From an uncultured Pelagibacteraceae bacterium (lineage in GTDB: Bacteria; Pseudomonadota; Alphaproteobacteria; Pelagibacterales; Pelagibacteraceae): 64,000 nt of DNA. The stretch is taken from NCBI GenBank assembly GCA_902564245.1, contig CACFAF010000003.1, forward strand, positions 1 to 64,000, written 5' to 3'. Positions 52,852 through 62,418 of the stretch are shown here, piece after piece. Below the pieces are notes generated by a model, which saw only the letters and a list, made by a program, of their open reading frames with translations, did not search any database and was not told the origin of the DNA. A program made the translations under genes and the position numbers. The first letter of the stretch is position 1; each line of letters starts with the position of its first letter.

Positions 52852-53626
52852 GTTGAGAAATGATAATTTTATTATAGATAAGAAAAAATTTAAATCTAGA
52901 TTGATTGTAGGCACTGGCAAATATAAAAATATGAAGGAATGTGCTAAAGCAATAAAAATTTCTGGTGCAGATATTGTAACTGTTGCAGTAAGGAGGGTAA
53001 ATATTTCTGATAAAAAAAAACCTCTTTTAATGGATTATATCAATCCTAAAAAAATTACCTATTTACCTAATACAGCTGGATGTTTTACTTCAGATGAAGC
53101 TTTACGAACTTTAAGGCTTGCAAGAGAGATAGGTGGATGGAAATTAGTTAAATTAGAAGTCTTGGGAGATAAAAAAAATTTATTTCCTGATATGTTAGAA
53201 ACTTTGAAATCAACTGAAATTTTAACTAAGGAAGGATTTAGTGTCATGGTTTACTGTAATGATGACCCATTAATGGCAAAAAGATTAGAAAATGTAGGAG
53301 CTTCTGCAATAATGCCATTAGCTGCTCCAATTGGATCTGGATTAGGTATTCAAAATAAAACAAATATTAGAATAATTAGAAACCAAACGAAGTTACCATT
53401 GATTATAGACGCAGGATTAGGTCAAGCTTCAGATGCAACTATAGCTATGGAGTTAGGTTGCGATGGTGTGCTTATTAATACTGCAATTGCGAAAGCTAAA
53501 AACCCATTTCAAATGGCTTTAGCTATGAAAAATGCTGTATCAGCAGGAAGAAATTCTTATTTATCTGGCAGAATTTCCAAGTCTAATTATGCTAAACCTT
53601 CTTCTCCACGGAAAGGTCTGATTTAG
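52844..53626 (+). CDS. thiG: Thiazole synthase ThiG
   Basis: Forms the thiazole phosphate of thiamine from DXP, dehydroglycine and ThiS-thiocarboxylate in a TIM barrel. It starts with GTG inside thiS. Visible are [24 protein letters not shown], the Schiff-base Lys in [10 protein letters not shown] (about 103), [15 protein letters not shown] and VPIIIDAGLG-like [33 protein letters not shown]. 260 aa. Its last 35 bp overlap the end of the RNase E/G gene antisense. Confidence 0.95.
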   Translation: MAKLRNDNFIIDKKKFKSRLIVGTGKYKNMKECAKAIKISGADIVTVAVRRVNISDKKKPLLMDYINPKKITYLPNTAGCFTSDEALRTLRLAREIGGWKLVKLEVLGDKKNLFPDMLETLKSTEILTKEGFSVMVYCNDDPLMAKRLENVGASAIMPLAAPIGSGLGIQNKTNIRIIRNQTKLPLIIDAGLGQASDATIAMELGCDGVLINTAIAKAKNPFQMALAMKNAVSAGRNSYLSGRISKSNYAKPSSPRKGLI

Positions 53627-55394
53627 TTTTTTTATAGTATCTTTTTTTATTAAATTTTTTTTTCTTAAATTTGATCTTTTTTTTATTTTTTAGAGTAACA
53701 CCATTTTTTTTAGTATCTTTTAGCTCCTCAAGATTTTTCATTTTTTTAATATTTTCTAATTTTTCAATTGTTTTTTTACTTTTATTTTTTAGATCAATTA
53801 TATAATCAGGTATTATTAAAGAATTATCAGCAACTATTTCAATTTTGATTTTATTTTTTTTTTCAAAATACTTTAAATCGTTAATAAAGTTTTCTTGAAT
53901 AAAATTAGAAATCTTTTCACATATTCTAAGCTCTACAAACTTAGCTTTGTTTAAAATTGATTTAATTTCAACCAATTTTAGTAATTTTAATGCAAAAGAT
54001 TCATCTGTTAATATAACTTCCCATTTTATGCTACTCTCTCTCAATCTTTGTCTAGACATTTCTAAAAGACCAAAATTGCTTATACGACCTATTTGAATTC
54101 TAGCTCTATCTGATCTACATTTTTCTTTAAGCCTTTTTTCAACTAATCTTCTATTTCCATAACTTAACATATCGATGAAATCTATGATAATTAAGCCTGA
54201 CAAATCTCTTATCTTGATTTGTCTAGAAATTTCTTCTGCTGCTTCAAGATTTGTATCAAGAGCAGTACTTTCAACATTTTTTTGCTTAATTGATTTTCCT
54301 GAATTTATATCTATAGAAACAAGGGCTTCAGTTGGGTTAATTACTAAATATCCTCCTGAATTAAGCTTAACCTGGCTTTCAAAGATTTCATTTAATTTAT
54401 TTTCAATATTTTCTTTAAAAAATAATGGGACTTTATCTCGATATTTTTTTACCTTTTTGGTATGATTAGGCATCATCATTCTCATAAAATTTTGAGCCTT
54501 TTTATATCCTTCATTGCCTTCTACAATTACATTTTTTGTATCTTCATCAAACATATCTCTCAAAGTTCTTTTAATTATTTCACTTTCTTGATGAATTAAT
54601 GCAGGCGCTATGGAGTTCATTGCACTTTCTTTTATTGAATCCCATATTTTAATTAAATTTTGAAGATCATGATTTATTTCATTTTTAGTTTTATTTGATC
54701 CAGCTGTCCTTACAATTAACCCCATCTCATTTGGAATATTAATTTCATTTAAAATAGATCGAATTTTTTTTCTATCATTAGGATTAAAAATTTTTCGTGA
54801 AATTCCTCCTCCTTTAGGCGTATTAGGCATCAAAACAATATATTTTCCAGCAATAGAAATAAATGTACTTAAAGCAGCCCCTTTTAATCCTCTTTCATCT
54901 TTTAAAACTTGAACAAGAATTACTTGGTTTGGTTTTATAACTTCTTGAATTTTGTATCTTTTTGAACGATATTTATTTTCATCTTTTTTATTTTCTTCAA
55001 TCTTTATTTGTTCAGGATTTTTTTCTACCGGGTCATTGGAATCTAAATTTCCTTCATCTAAGTTTTTTTCTTCTTGTTGCTGACTTTCTTTTTGTAATTC
55101 TTCCCTTACTTTTTCTTCTTCTTGTTTGATAATTTCTAAGTCACTTCTTGGAATTTGATAGTAATCCGACTGAATGTCATTAAAGGATAAAAAACCATGT
55201 CTTTCTCTCCCAAAATCAACAAATGCAGCTTGCAATGACGGCTCTACTCGACTTACTTTTCCCAGATAAATGTTGTTCTTTATTAAAGTATTTTTTACGC
55301 CTTCGTATTCGTAATCTTCAATATTTCCATTTGATTTGAGTACAACTCTAGTTTCATTCGGATGCGAAGCATCAATGTATAAATTTTTATCCAT
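53592..55394 (-). CDS. rne: Ribonuclease E/G family endoribonuclease
   Basis: Single-strand endoribonuclease for rRNA maturation and mRNA decay. It has an S1 domain ([22 protein letters not shown], residues 38-58), interrupted by an acidic/Gln-rich insertion at about 85-140 ([20 protein letters not shown]), and the catalytic RNase E/G core with SIDINSGKS (metal-binding Asp) and IIIDFIDM. The zinc-link Cys pair is not obvious: only Cys in [15 protein letters not shown] is seen. The C-terminal 40 residues are almost pure Lys/Arg. 600 aa, intermediate between RNase G and full RNase E. Confidence 0.92.
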   Translation of the reverse strand: MDKNLYIDASHPNETRVVLKSNGNIEDYEYEGVKNTLIKNNIYLGKVSRVEPSLQAAFVDFGRERHGFLSFNDIQSDYYQIPRSDLEIIKQEEEKVREELQKESQQQEEKNLDEGNLDSNDPVEKNPEQIKIEENKKDENKYRSKRYKIQEVIKPNQVILVQVLKDERGLKGAALSTFISIAGKYIVLMPNTPKGGGISRKIFNPNDRKKIRSILNEINIPNEMGLIVRTAGSNKTKNEINHDLQNLIKIWDSIKESAMNSIAPALIHQESEIIKRTLRDMFDEDTKNVIVEGNEGYKKAQNFMRMMMPNHTKKVKKYRDKVPLFFKENIENKLNEIFESQVKLNSGGYLVINPTEALVSIDINSGKSIKQKNVESTALDTNLEAAEEISRQIKIRDLSGLIIIDFIDMLSYGNRRLVEKRLKEKCRSDRARIQIGRISNFGLLEMSRQRLRESSIKWEVILTDESFALKLLKLVEIKSILNKAKFVELRICEKISNFIQENFINDLKYFEKKNKIKIEIVADNSLIIPDYIIDLKNKSKKTIEKLENIKKMKNLEELKDTKKNGVTLKNKKKIKFKKKKFNKKRYYKKTKSDLSVEKKV

Positions 55395-55489
55395 AATTTT
55401 TTGATTAATTTTCTCATTTAATTTACTTTTAATTTTGTATAATTCTGATGCCTTAACATTAACAAATTCATATATTAAATAAAACTAAA

Positions 55490-57835
55490 ATGATTAAAAT
55501 ATTAAAAAAAACCGCTTTAGCAATTTTTGGAATTTCACTGTTAACGGGTATCTTAATCTTTTCAATTTTATGGGCATTTTCTAACAATTTACCTGATTAT
55601 AAATTCTTAAAAAATTATAAACCTCCAGTTTCAAGCAAAGTTTATTCAGGTGAAGGAGAATTAATTAGCGATTTTTCCTCAGAAAAAAGAATTTTTGTCC
55701 CATATGAAGCTATTCCCCAAAGAGTAATTAATGCTTTTTTATCTGCTGAAGATAAAAATTTTTTTTCACATCCAGGTGTTGATGCAAAAGGAATAATTAG
55801 AGCTATTATAAATAATGTATTTAATCTGCTATCATCTAAAAGGTTAGAAGGAGCTTCTACAATTACACAACAGGTTGCAAAAAATTTTTTATTAAGTAAT
55901 GAAGTTAGTTTAAATAGAAAAATTAAAGAAGCAATACTTGCTTTTAGAATAGAAAGAGCACTTTCAAAGGAAAGAATATTAGAATTATATCTTAATCAAA
56001 TTTATTTAGGACAAAGAAGTTATGGTGTTGCATCAGCTAGTCTTCAATATTTTGACAAACCTATAAGCGAACTTGATTATAATGAAGCAGCTTTATTAGC
56101 AGCATTACCAAAAGCACCAAGTAGATATAATCCGTACAGAAATCCTAAACTAGCAAAATTTCGAAGAAATTTAGTATTAAGCAATCTACTAGACAATGGA
56201 CATATAAATGAAGATAGTTATAAAAATCTAGTTTCAAGTAATATTATTCTTAAAAAAAGAAAAACAATCTTTTTAGAGGATACCAGATATTATGTTGAAG
56301 ATATTAGAAAAAATATTGTCGACCAATTTGGTTTTGAAAAAGTATATAAACAAGGTTTTAATATTAAAACTCCATTAAATTTAAGTTTACAAAATACTGC
56401 GACTGAAGTTTTAAGAAATGGATTAATAGATTACGATAGAAGAAAAGGTTGGAGAGGACCATTAGATAATAAAAAATATACAAAGAACTGGTACACTGAT
56501 GATAGTCTAAAAAAATTTAGATTAGAAAAATCAATTTTCTGGAAATTAGCAATCGTAAAAAAGATTAATAAATTTTATATTGAAATTGAAACTGAAGAGA
56601 AAATTTTAGGTAAGATTGATTACAACAATATTAATTGGACAAAAAAAGAATTTGAAGAATTGGTAAAAATCGGAGATATAATTTATGTTAAAAAAATTGA
56701 GGAAAATAAATATGAATTAAAACAATATCCCGAAGTAAATGGAGGAATAATAGTGATGGATCCATTTACTGGGCGTGTCTTAGCATTAAGTGGAGGTTTT
56801 AGTTTTAAAAAAAGTGAATTTAATAGGGCCTCTCAAGCTTTAAGACAACCAGGCTCGGCTTTTAAACCATTTATTTATGCATTAGCATTAGAAAATAATT
56901 TTTCTCCATCCACATTAGTACTAGACGCTCCACTTGTTTTAGAACAAGGAACTGATTTAAAAATGTGGAAACCAGAGAATTATGGTAAGAAATTCTACGG
57001 TCCTTCTACATTAAGAATGGGATTGGAAAAATCTAGAAATTTAATGACGGTAAGAGTAGCGCAAGATTTAGGAGTACAAAAAATAACTGAGTTTTCAAAA
57101 AAAATTGGAATATATGATAATCCTAATGAATTGTTATCTATATCTTTAGGATCTGCAGAGACCACTTTGCTAAGACTAACAACTGCTTATTGCTCTTTTG
57201 TAAATGGAGGTAAATTAGTTAAGCCAATATTAATTGATAGAATTCAAGATAGTGAAGGAATTACAATTTATAATACTGAAACAAGGAAGTGCGATAATTG
57301 TGATCAAATATCACATTTAAGTGAAGAATTACCAACAATTTCAGACAATTTTAGACAAATTTTTTCAGCTGAAACTGCCTATCAAATGACTTCAATGTTA
57401 GAAGGTGTGATATTAAGAGGTACTGGAAGAAAATTAAGGGATTTAAATTTAGATTTAGCAGGAAAGACTGGAACAACAAATAAAAACACGGATACTTGGT
57501 TTATAGGCTATACTTCAAAATTAGTAGTTGGGGTATATGTTGGTTTTGATGAACCAAAATCACTTGGAAAATATGAAACTGGAGCAAAAACTGCAATGCC
57601 AATATTTAAGAATTTTGTAAAAAAAGCTGTAAAAAAAAAGGATGCAAGACCATTCAAAGTTGCAGATAATATTACAATGATGGTTGTTGATAGATTTACA
57701 GGACAAAAAGCAAACTTTGCTTCTAAAGAGACAATAATAGAAGTATTTAAAAAGGATAATATTAATATTAATCCCAATCAAAATATTGATATTAATAATA
57801 GATTAAAAAACAATAATATATTAAGGTTCTATTAA
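55490..57835 (+). CDS. mrcA: Penicillin-binding protein 1A (bifunctional)
   Basis: Peptidoglycan polymerase with transglycosylase and transpeptidase domains, anchored by one N-terminal helix (residues 9-30). GT51 motifs: SAEDKNFFSHPGVD (catalytic Glu87), GASTITQQVAKNF, and IELALSKERILELYLNQIYLG-like RALSKERILELYLNQIYLG. Transpeptidase motifs: SAFK (Ser456-Lys459), SRN (about 515) and KTGTTN (about 659). A CDNC pair at 601-604 lies in a loop typical of alphaproteobacterial PBP1A. 781 aa. Its stop overlaps the prfB ATG (TAATG). Confidence 0.96.
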   Translation: MIKILKKTALAIFGISLLTGILIFSILWAFSNNLPDYKFLKNYKPPVSSKVYSGEGELISDFSSEKRIFVPYEAIPQRVINAFLSAEDKNFFSHPGVDAKGIIRAIINNVFNLLSSKRLEGASTITQQVAKNFLLSNEVSLNRKIKEAILAFRIERALSKERILELYLNQIYLGQRSYGVASASLQYFDKPISELDYNEAALLAALPKAPSRYNPYRNPKLAKFRRNLVLSNLLDNGHINEDSYKNLVSSNIILKKRKTIFLEDTRYYVEDIRKNIVDQFGFEKVYKQGFNIKTPLNLSLQNTATEVLRNGLIDYDRRKGWRGPLDNKKYTKNWYTDDSLKKFRLEKSIFWKLAIVKKINKFYIEIETEEKILGKIDYNNINWTKKEFEELVKIGDIIYVKKIEENKYELKQYPEVNGGIIVMDPFTGRVLALSGGFSFKKSEFNRASQALRQPGSAFKPFIYALALENNFSPSTLVLDAPLVLEQGTDLKMWKPENYGKKFYGPSTLRMGLEKSRNLMTVRVAQDLGVQKITEFSKKIGIYDNPNELLSISLGSAETTLLRLTTAYCSFVNGGKLVKPILIDRIQDSEGITIYNTETRKCDNCDQISHLSEELPTISDNFRQIFSAETAYQMTSMLEGVILRGTGRKLRDLNLDLAGKTGTTNKNTDTWFIGYTSKLVVGVYVGFDEPKSLGKYETGAKTAMPIFKNFVKKAVKKKDARPFKVADNITMMVVDRFTGQKANFASKETIIEVFKKDNININPNQNIDINNRLKNNNILRFY

Positions 57836-58933
57836 TGGATAATGAATTTTTAAATTATAAGTATGAAATTGAGAAAATAAATCAAAGAATTAAGGAGTAT
57901 CTTTGAAAAAAATCAAATTCAAAAAAAATTAGATGAGAATAATCTAAAAATGTTAGATGCCGATTTTTGGCAAAACAAATTATTAGCTCAAAAGATTATA
58001 AAAGAAAAAAAATTTCAAGAAGATTTAATTAATTCATTTAATCACGCTAAAAATGAGCTTAATGATTTATTTGAATTAAATAATTTAGCTATTGAGGAAA
58101 ATAATAAATCTATAATTCAAGAAAGTATCAAAAATATTAAAATATTAAGAACACAATCAAAGAAAAATGAAACAAAATGTTTTTTGTCTAAAGAAAATGA
58201 CAGTTTAGATTGTTATATTGAGATACATGCTGGAGCTGGAGGCACTGAAAGTCAAGATTGGGCTGATATGTTAAGAAGAATGTATATAAAATGGTCTGAT
58301 AATAAGAAATTTAGTTCTCAACTAATTAGTGAACATAAAGGTGATGAAGCAGGCATTAAATCATCAACTTTAAAAGTTAAAGGCGATTATGTTTATGGAT
58401 GGTTAAAATCTGAATCGGGAATACATAGACTTGTTAGAATTTCACCATTTGACTCTGGAGCCAGAAGACATACAAGTTTTGCAAGTGTTTGGATTTATCC
58501 AGTTGTAGATGACAATATAGATCTAGAAATTAATGAAAAAGATTTAAGGATTGATACTTATAGATCAAGTGGAGCTGGAGGGCAGCATGTAAATACCACT
58601 GATAGCGCTGTTAGAATAACACACATTCCTACAAAAATAGTTGTACAGTGCCAGAATGAAAGATCTCAACACAAAAATAAAGAAACTTGTCTAAATATGT
58701 TGAAAGCAAGACTTTATGATTTTGAAGTGCAAAAAAGAGAAAAAGAAACAAAAAATCAAGAAAATTTAAAATCAGAAATAGGATGGGGGCATCAGATAAG
58801 ATCTTATGTTCTTCATCCTTATAGATTAGTAAAGGATAACAGAACTAATTTTGAGAGCTCCGATCCAGATAAAATATTAAATGGAGAAATTGATGAGTTT
58901 CTTGAAAGTTCTTTGTATAAAATAAATGATTAA
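57835..58933 (+). CDS. prfB: Peptide chain release factor 2 with programmed +1 frameshift
   Basis: Releases polypeptides at UGA and UAA. The coding sequence is in two frames. The first starts at the ATG at 57835 and ends after 23 codons at CTT TGA (57901-57906); shifting +1 at CTT-T continues as GAA AAA AAT into the track ORF, giving 365 residues. An internal Shine-Dalgarno AGGAG lies 3 nt before CTT, as in E. coli (AGGGGGTATCTTTGA). RF2 identity: SPF recognition tripeptide (about 203-205) and GAGGQHVNTTDSAVR (about 248-250). TGA here lets RF2 level control its own synthesis. The track start at 57950 is internal. Confidence 0.96.
57892..57906 (+). promoter_or_regulatory. RF2 autoregulatory frameshift site
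   Basis: The sequence AAGGAGTATCTTTGA holds an internal Shine-Dalgarno (AGGAG), a 3-nt spacer, the slippery CTT and the in-frame TGA. The layout is identical to the classic prfB signal except for AGGAG in place of AGGGGG and an A, not C, after TGA. Confidence 0.93.
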
Positions 58934-61130
58934 AAAAATCTTAAAATATATAACATTTATTCTTTTTATTTTGTCGATAATAACAATTTATTTAGCTTAT
59001 ATCGGTATAGAAACAAAGAAATTCAACCATTTAATTCAAGATGAAATATCTAAAAATAATAAAGATATAAATATTAAACTTAAAAATATCAAAATTTTAC
59101 TAAATTTAAAAAACTTTTCAGTAAATCTTAAGACAAAAGATCCAATTTTAGTTCTTAATGAAAAAGATTTAAAATTAGATTATATAAAAACAAACGTATC
59201 AATAAATTCACTTATTAAGGAAAAATTTTTAATAGAAAATTTAAAAATTTTAACAAAGGAAGTGCAATTGAAAGATATATTATCAATTTCATTTAAATAT
59301 AAAAGTAATCCTCAATTATACATTCTTAAAAAAATTATCAAAGATGGATATATGGTTGCAGATATAGATTTAAATTTTAATAGAGAAGGTAAAATATTAG
59401 ACAATTATAAGATAGATGGTTTTGTAAAAAGAGGTCAATTAAAATGGTTAAAAAAACATTCAATTGAAAATTTAAATTTTGATTTTCAAATAAAAAGAAA
59501 GGAGTATTTTCTCAAGAATTTAAATGCAGAATATAAAAAAGTAAAATTTTTGTCTGAATCAATTAAAATAAAAGATAATAATAAATTTTTTGAAGTCGAA
59601 GGAAATTTAAAAAATACATTAGATAAATCCAATGCAGAAATATTAAAACTTTTCACAAACAATTATTTTGAAAATTTAGATATTAAAAGTTTAGATTTAA
59701 CATCAGACAATAATTTTTCTTTTAAAATTAATAAGAAATTCAAATTTTTTGATTTTAACGTTAAATCCAAATTAAATTTAAATAAATTAATTTATAATTT
59801 AAATTCATTACAATTAAAAAATATTATACCAGAATATGAAAATAAAATTGAATTCCAAAATCACAAAATTGATATATTTTTTAATAAGGAAAAATTGAGT
59901 ATAAAAGGAATAGGTAAGTTTGTAATTAATAAAGATTTAGATCAACTAGAATACAAGATTATAAATAATAATAACAATTATGATTTTGAAACAAAAATTA
60001 ATTTTAGAAGTAATTCTATATTTTTTGATTTTTTGGATTATAAAAAAGAAAAAAATACAGAATCATTACTAAGTTTAAAAGGATCATTCAAAAAAAATAA
60101 AAAATTATTTTTAAAGGAGATTATTTTTAACGAAAAAAAAAATGAATTTTTAATTGAAAATTTATTTTTGGATAAAAACTTTATTTTTAATAAAGTTAAT
60201 TTAATAAAATTCAATTATATCAATTCTAATAAATTAAAAAATCAAATTATCATCAAAAGAAATAAAAATAACTATAATCTGAAAAGCGAAAATTTTGATG
60301 CCACAAAATTAGTTGACAATATGATTAATAGTCCTGGAGAAAATGATCTTTTAGATTTAGTAGATAATTTTAATTCAAAAATAAAATTTAATATCGACAA
60401 AGCATATTTAGATAAAAAAACATATTTAAAGAATGTTAATGGTTTATTAGTTTTTTCTCAAAGTAAATTGTATAAATTGGATTTAAAATCAAAATTTCCT
60501 AATAATAAAGATTTTAGGATGACAGTTAATACAAATAATAATAACGAAAAAGTTACAACTCTTTTTTCAGGTTATGCAAAACCCTTAGTTAAAAAATATA
60601 AATTTATTAAGGGTTTTGAAGAAGGTTTATTAGACTTTTATTCAGTAAAAAAAAATAATATTTCAAATTCTAAGTTAAGAATTTATGATTTTAAGTTAAA
60701 AGAAGTACCTGCTTTAACTAAGATTTTAACCCTAGCTTCCCTTCAAGGTATTGCTGATTTATTAACAGGAGAAGGAATTAGATTTAGTGATTTCGAAATG
60801 ACATTTTCAAACAAAAATCAGTTAATGACTATAGAGGAAATTTATTCAATTGGTCCTGCAATTTCAATAATGATGGAAGGTTATGTTGAAAAAAATAAAC
60901 TTGTAAGCTTAAGAGGAACCTTGGTTCCTGCCACAACTATTAATAAGTTTGTTGGTTCTTTACCTATCGTAGGAAATATTTTAGTAGGAAAAAAAACTGG
61001 CGAAGGTGTTTTTGGTGTAAGTTTTAAAATTAAAGGACCACCAAAAGATTTAAAAACAACAGTTAATCCAATTAAAACACTTACTCCAAGATTTATTACA
61101 AGAACTTTAGAAAAAATTAAAAAGAATTAA
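58926..61130 (+). CDS. AsmA-like/YhdP-type envelope protein
   Basis: Large 734-aa protein, single N-terminal membrane anchor (YITFILFILSIITIYLAYIG) followed by a long region of beta-strand-rich, Lys/Asn-rich repeats-like sequence and an AsmA-like C-terminal domain. The latter shows LTLASLQGIADLLTGEGIRFSDFEMTF, GPAISIMMEGYVEKNKLVSLRGTLVPA and LVGKKTGEGVFGVSFKIKGPPKDLKT. Relatives (YhdP, TamB, AsmA) act as bridge-like proteins moving phospholipids to the outer membrane; that role is inferred. It overlaps prfB by 8 bp and shares a TTAA stop with tyrS. Confidence 0.85.
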   Translation: MIKKILKYITFILFILSIITIYLAYIGIETKKFNHLIQDEISKNNKDINIKLKNIKILLNLKNFSVNLKTKDPILVLNEKDLKLDYIKTNVSINSLIKEKFLIENLKILTKEVQLKDILSISFKYKSNPQLYILKKIIKDGYMVADIDLNFNREGKILDNYKIDGFVKRGQLKWLKKHSIENLNFDFQIKRKEYFLKNLNAEYKKVKFLSESIKIKDNNKFFEVEGNLKNTLDKSNAEILKLFTNNYFENLDIKSLDLTSDNNFSFKINKKFKFFDFNVKSKLNLNKLIYNLNSLQLKNIIPEYENKIEFQNHKIDIFFNKEKLSIKGIGKFVINKDLDQLEYKIINNNNNYDFETKINFRSNSIFFDFLDYKKEKNTESLLSLKGSFKKNKKLFLKEIIFNEKKNEFLIENLFLDKNFIFNKVNLIKFNYINSNKLKNQIIIKRNKNNYNLKSENFDATKLVDNMINSPGENDLLDLVDNFNSKIKFNIDKAYLDKKTYLKNVNGLLVFSQSKLYKLDLKSKFPNNKDFRMTVNTNNNNEKVTTLFSGYAKPLVKKYKFIKGFEEGLLDFYSVKKNNISNSKLRIYDFKLKEVPALTKILTLASLQGIADLLTGEGIRFSDFEMTFSNKNQLMTIEEIYSIGPAISIMMEGYVEKNKLVSLRGTLVPATTINKFVGSLPIVGNILVGKKTGEGVFGVSFKIKGPPKDLKTTVNPIKTLTPRFITRTLEKIKKN

Positions 61131-62362
61131 ATTAACTTAACTATTACATGATTCTTTTTACCATGTGATAATTTTAAGACATTTTCATTGTTAAAATCTT
61201 TTAATGATAATATAAATTTATCATTTTCAACTGGTTCATTATTAATCTTTATACCTTTATTCTTAATTGTTCTTCTTACTTCGCTTTTAGAATTGATCAG
61301 CTTAGAGATTGTAACAAGATCAACTACATTAATTCCTTTCATTAATGTTTCTTTTTTAATATTTATAGTTGGAAGGTCTTGTCCAAAGGATTTTTTTTCA
61401 AAAGTATTTTTTGCAGTCATCTCAGCTTTTTTTGCCGCTGATTTCCCATGAAGCATGCTAGTGGCTTCATTAGCTAAAATTATTTTAAGATGATTAATAT
61501 CTAGATCTTTGATTTCATCTATTTTTTTTAAACTTAAATCAGTAAACATTTTCAAGAATTTAATTACATCTCTATCATCGGTATTTCTCCAAAATTGCCA
61601 ATATTCGTATGAGGATAAGAGTTTGTTGTCTAACCATACAGCTCCTTTTTCAGTTTTACCCATTTTAGCACCTGATGCTAAAGTAATTAAAGGAGTGGTT
61701 AAACCAAATGTTTGTTTACTAGAATATCTTTTTATTAATTCAACGCCATTAACTATGTTTCCCCACTGGTCAGATCCTCCAATTTGTAATGAACAATTTT
61801 TAATTTTGTTTAACTCAAGAAAATCGTAGGCTTGTAAAATCATATAGTTAAATTCCATATAACTTAGAGATTGCTCTCTATCTAAGCGCAATTTAACACT
61901 ATCAAAACTTAACATTTTATTTATTGTAAAATGTTTTCCTATTTCTCTTAAAAATTTTATATAATTTAATTTTCCAAGCCATTTATAATTGTTTACAAAA
62001 ATTGGTTTTAAATTTGAATTATTTGTTTTTAAATAAATTTTAAAAACTTTTTCAATATTTTTAATATTATTTTCTATATTTTTTTCTGAGAGCATCTTTC
62101 TAGTCTCTTCTTTTCCTGAAGGATCTCCAATTCTTGTTGTACCACCACCCAATAAAACAATAGGTTGATGACCATATTTTTGTAAAAGTCTTAAACACAT
62201 TATTTGAAGCAAGCTTCCCACATGTAAACTAGGTGCAGTGCAATCAAAACCAATATAAGCTTTAATCTTTTTTTTATTCATCAATTTTTCTAATTCTTCA
62301 GAATTAGTACATTGATTAAAGTATGTTCTTTCTTTGAATTCTTGCAGAAATGAATTTTCCAT
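61127..62362 (-). CDS. tyrS: Tyrosyl-tRNA synthetase
   Basis: Charges tRNA-Tyr. Class I signature HVGS in PSLHVGSLLQIM (about residue 46), QIGGSDQWGNIVNGVELI, and the KMSKS-like loop KMGKT in SGAKMGKTEKGAVW. A C-terminal S4-like RNA-binding part (SKSEVRRTIKNKGIKINNEPV) completes it. 411 aa. Divergent from anmK with a 56-bp gap and convergent with the AsmA-like gene through a shared TTAA. Confidence 0.96.
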   Translation of the reverse strand: MENSFLQEFKERTYFNQCTNSEELEKLMNKKKIKAYIGFDCTAPSLHVGSLLQIMCLRLLQKYGHQPIVLLGGGTTRIGDPSGKEETRKMLSEKNIENNIKNIEKVFKIYLKTNNSNLKPIFVNNYKWLGKLNYIKFLREIGKHFTINKMLSFDSVKLRLDREQSLSYMEFNYMILQAYDFLELNKIKNCSLQIGGSDQWGNIVNGVELIKRYSSKQTFGLTTPLITLASGAKMGKTEKGAVWLDNKLLSSYEYWQFWRNTDDRDVIKFLKMFTDLSLKKIDEIKDLDINHLKIILANEATSMLHGKSAAKKAEMTAKNTFEKKSFGQDLPTINIKKETLMKGINVVDLVTISKLINSKSEVRRTIKNKGIKINNEPVENDKFILSLKDFNNENVLKLSHGKKNHVIVKLI

Positions 62363-62418
62363 ATTTTTAAAAAAAAGTGTAGAATCAATATACTTTATTT
62401 GAATTGATTAAAAAATAT

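Noticed and set aside
55438-55443. TATAAT between the RNase E/G gene and mrcA
   Set aside because: A good -10 box for mrcA but no acceptable -35 at 15-19 bp; too weak in AT-rich DNA to list.
57508-57781. Two overlapping minus-strand ORFs at the mrcA 3' end
   Set aside because: Both are antisense shadows of mrcA in different frames.
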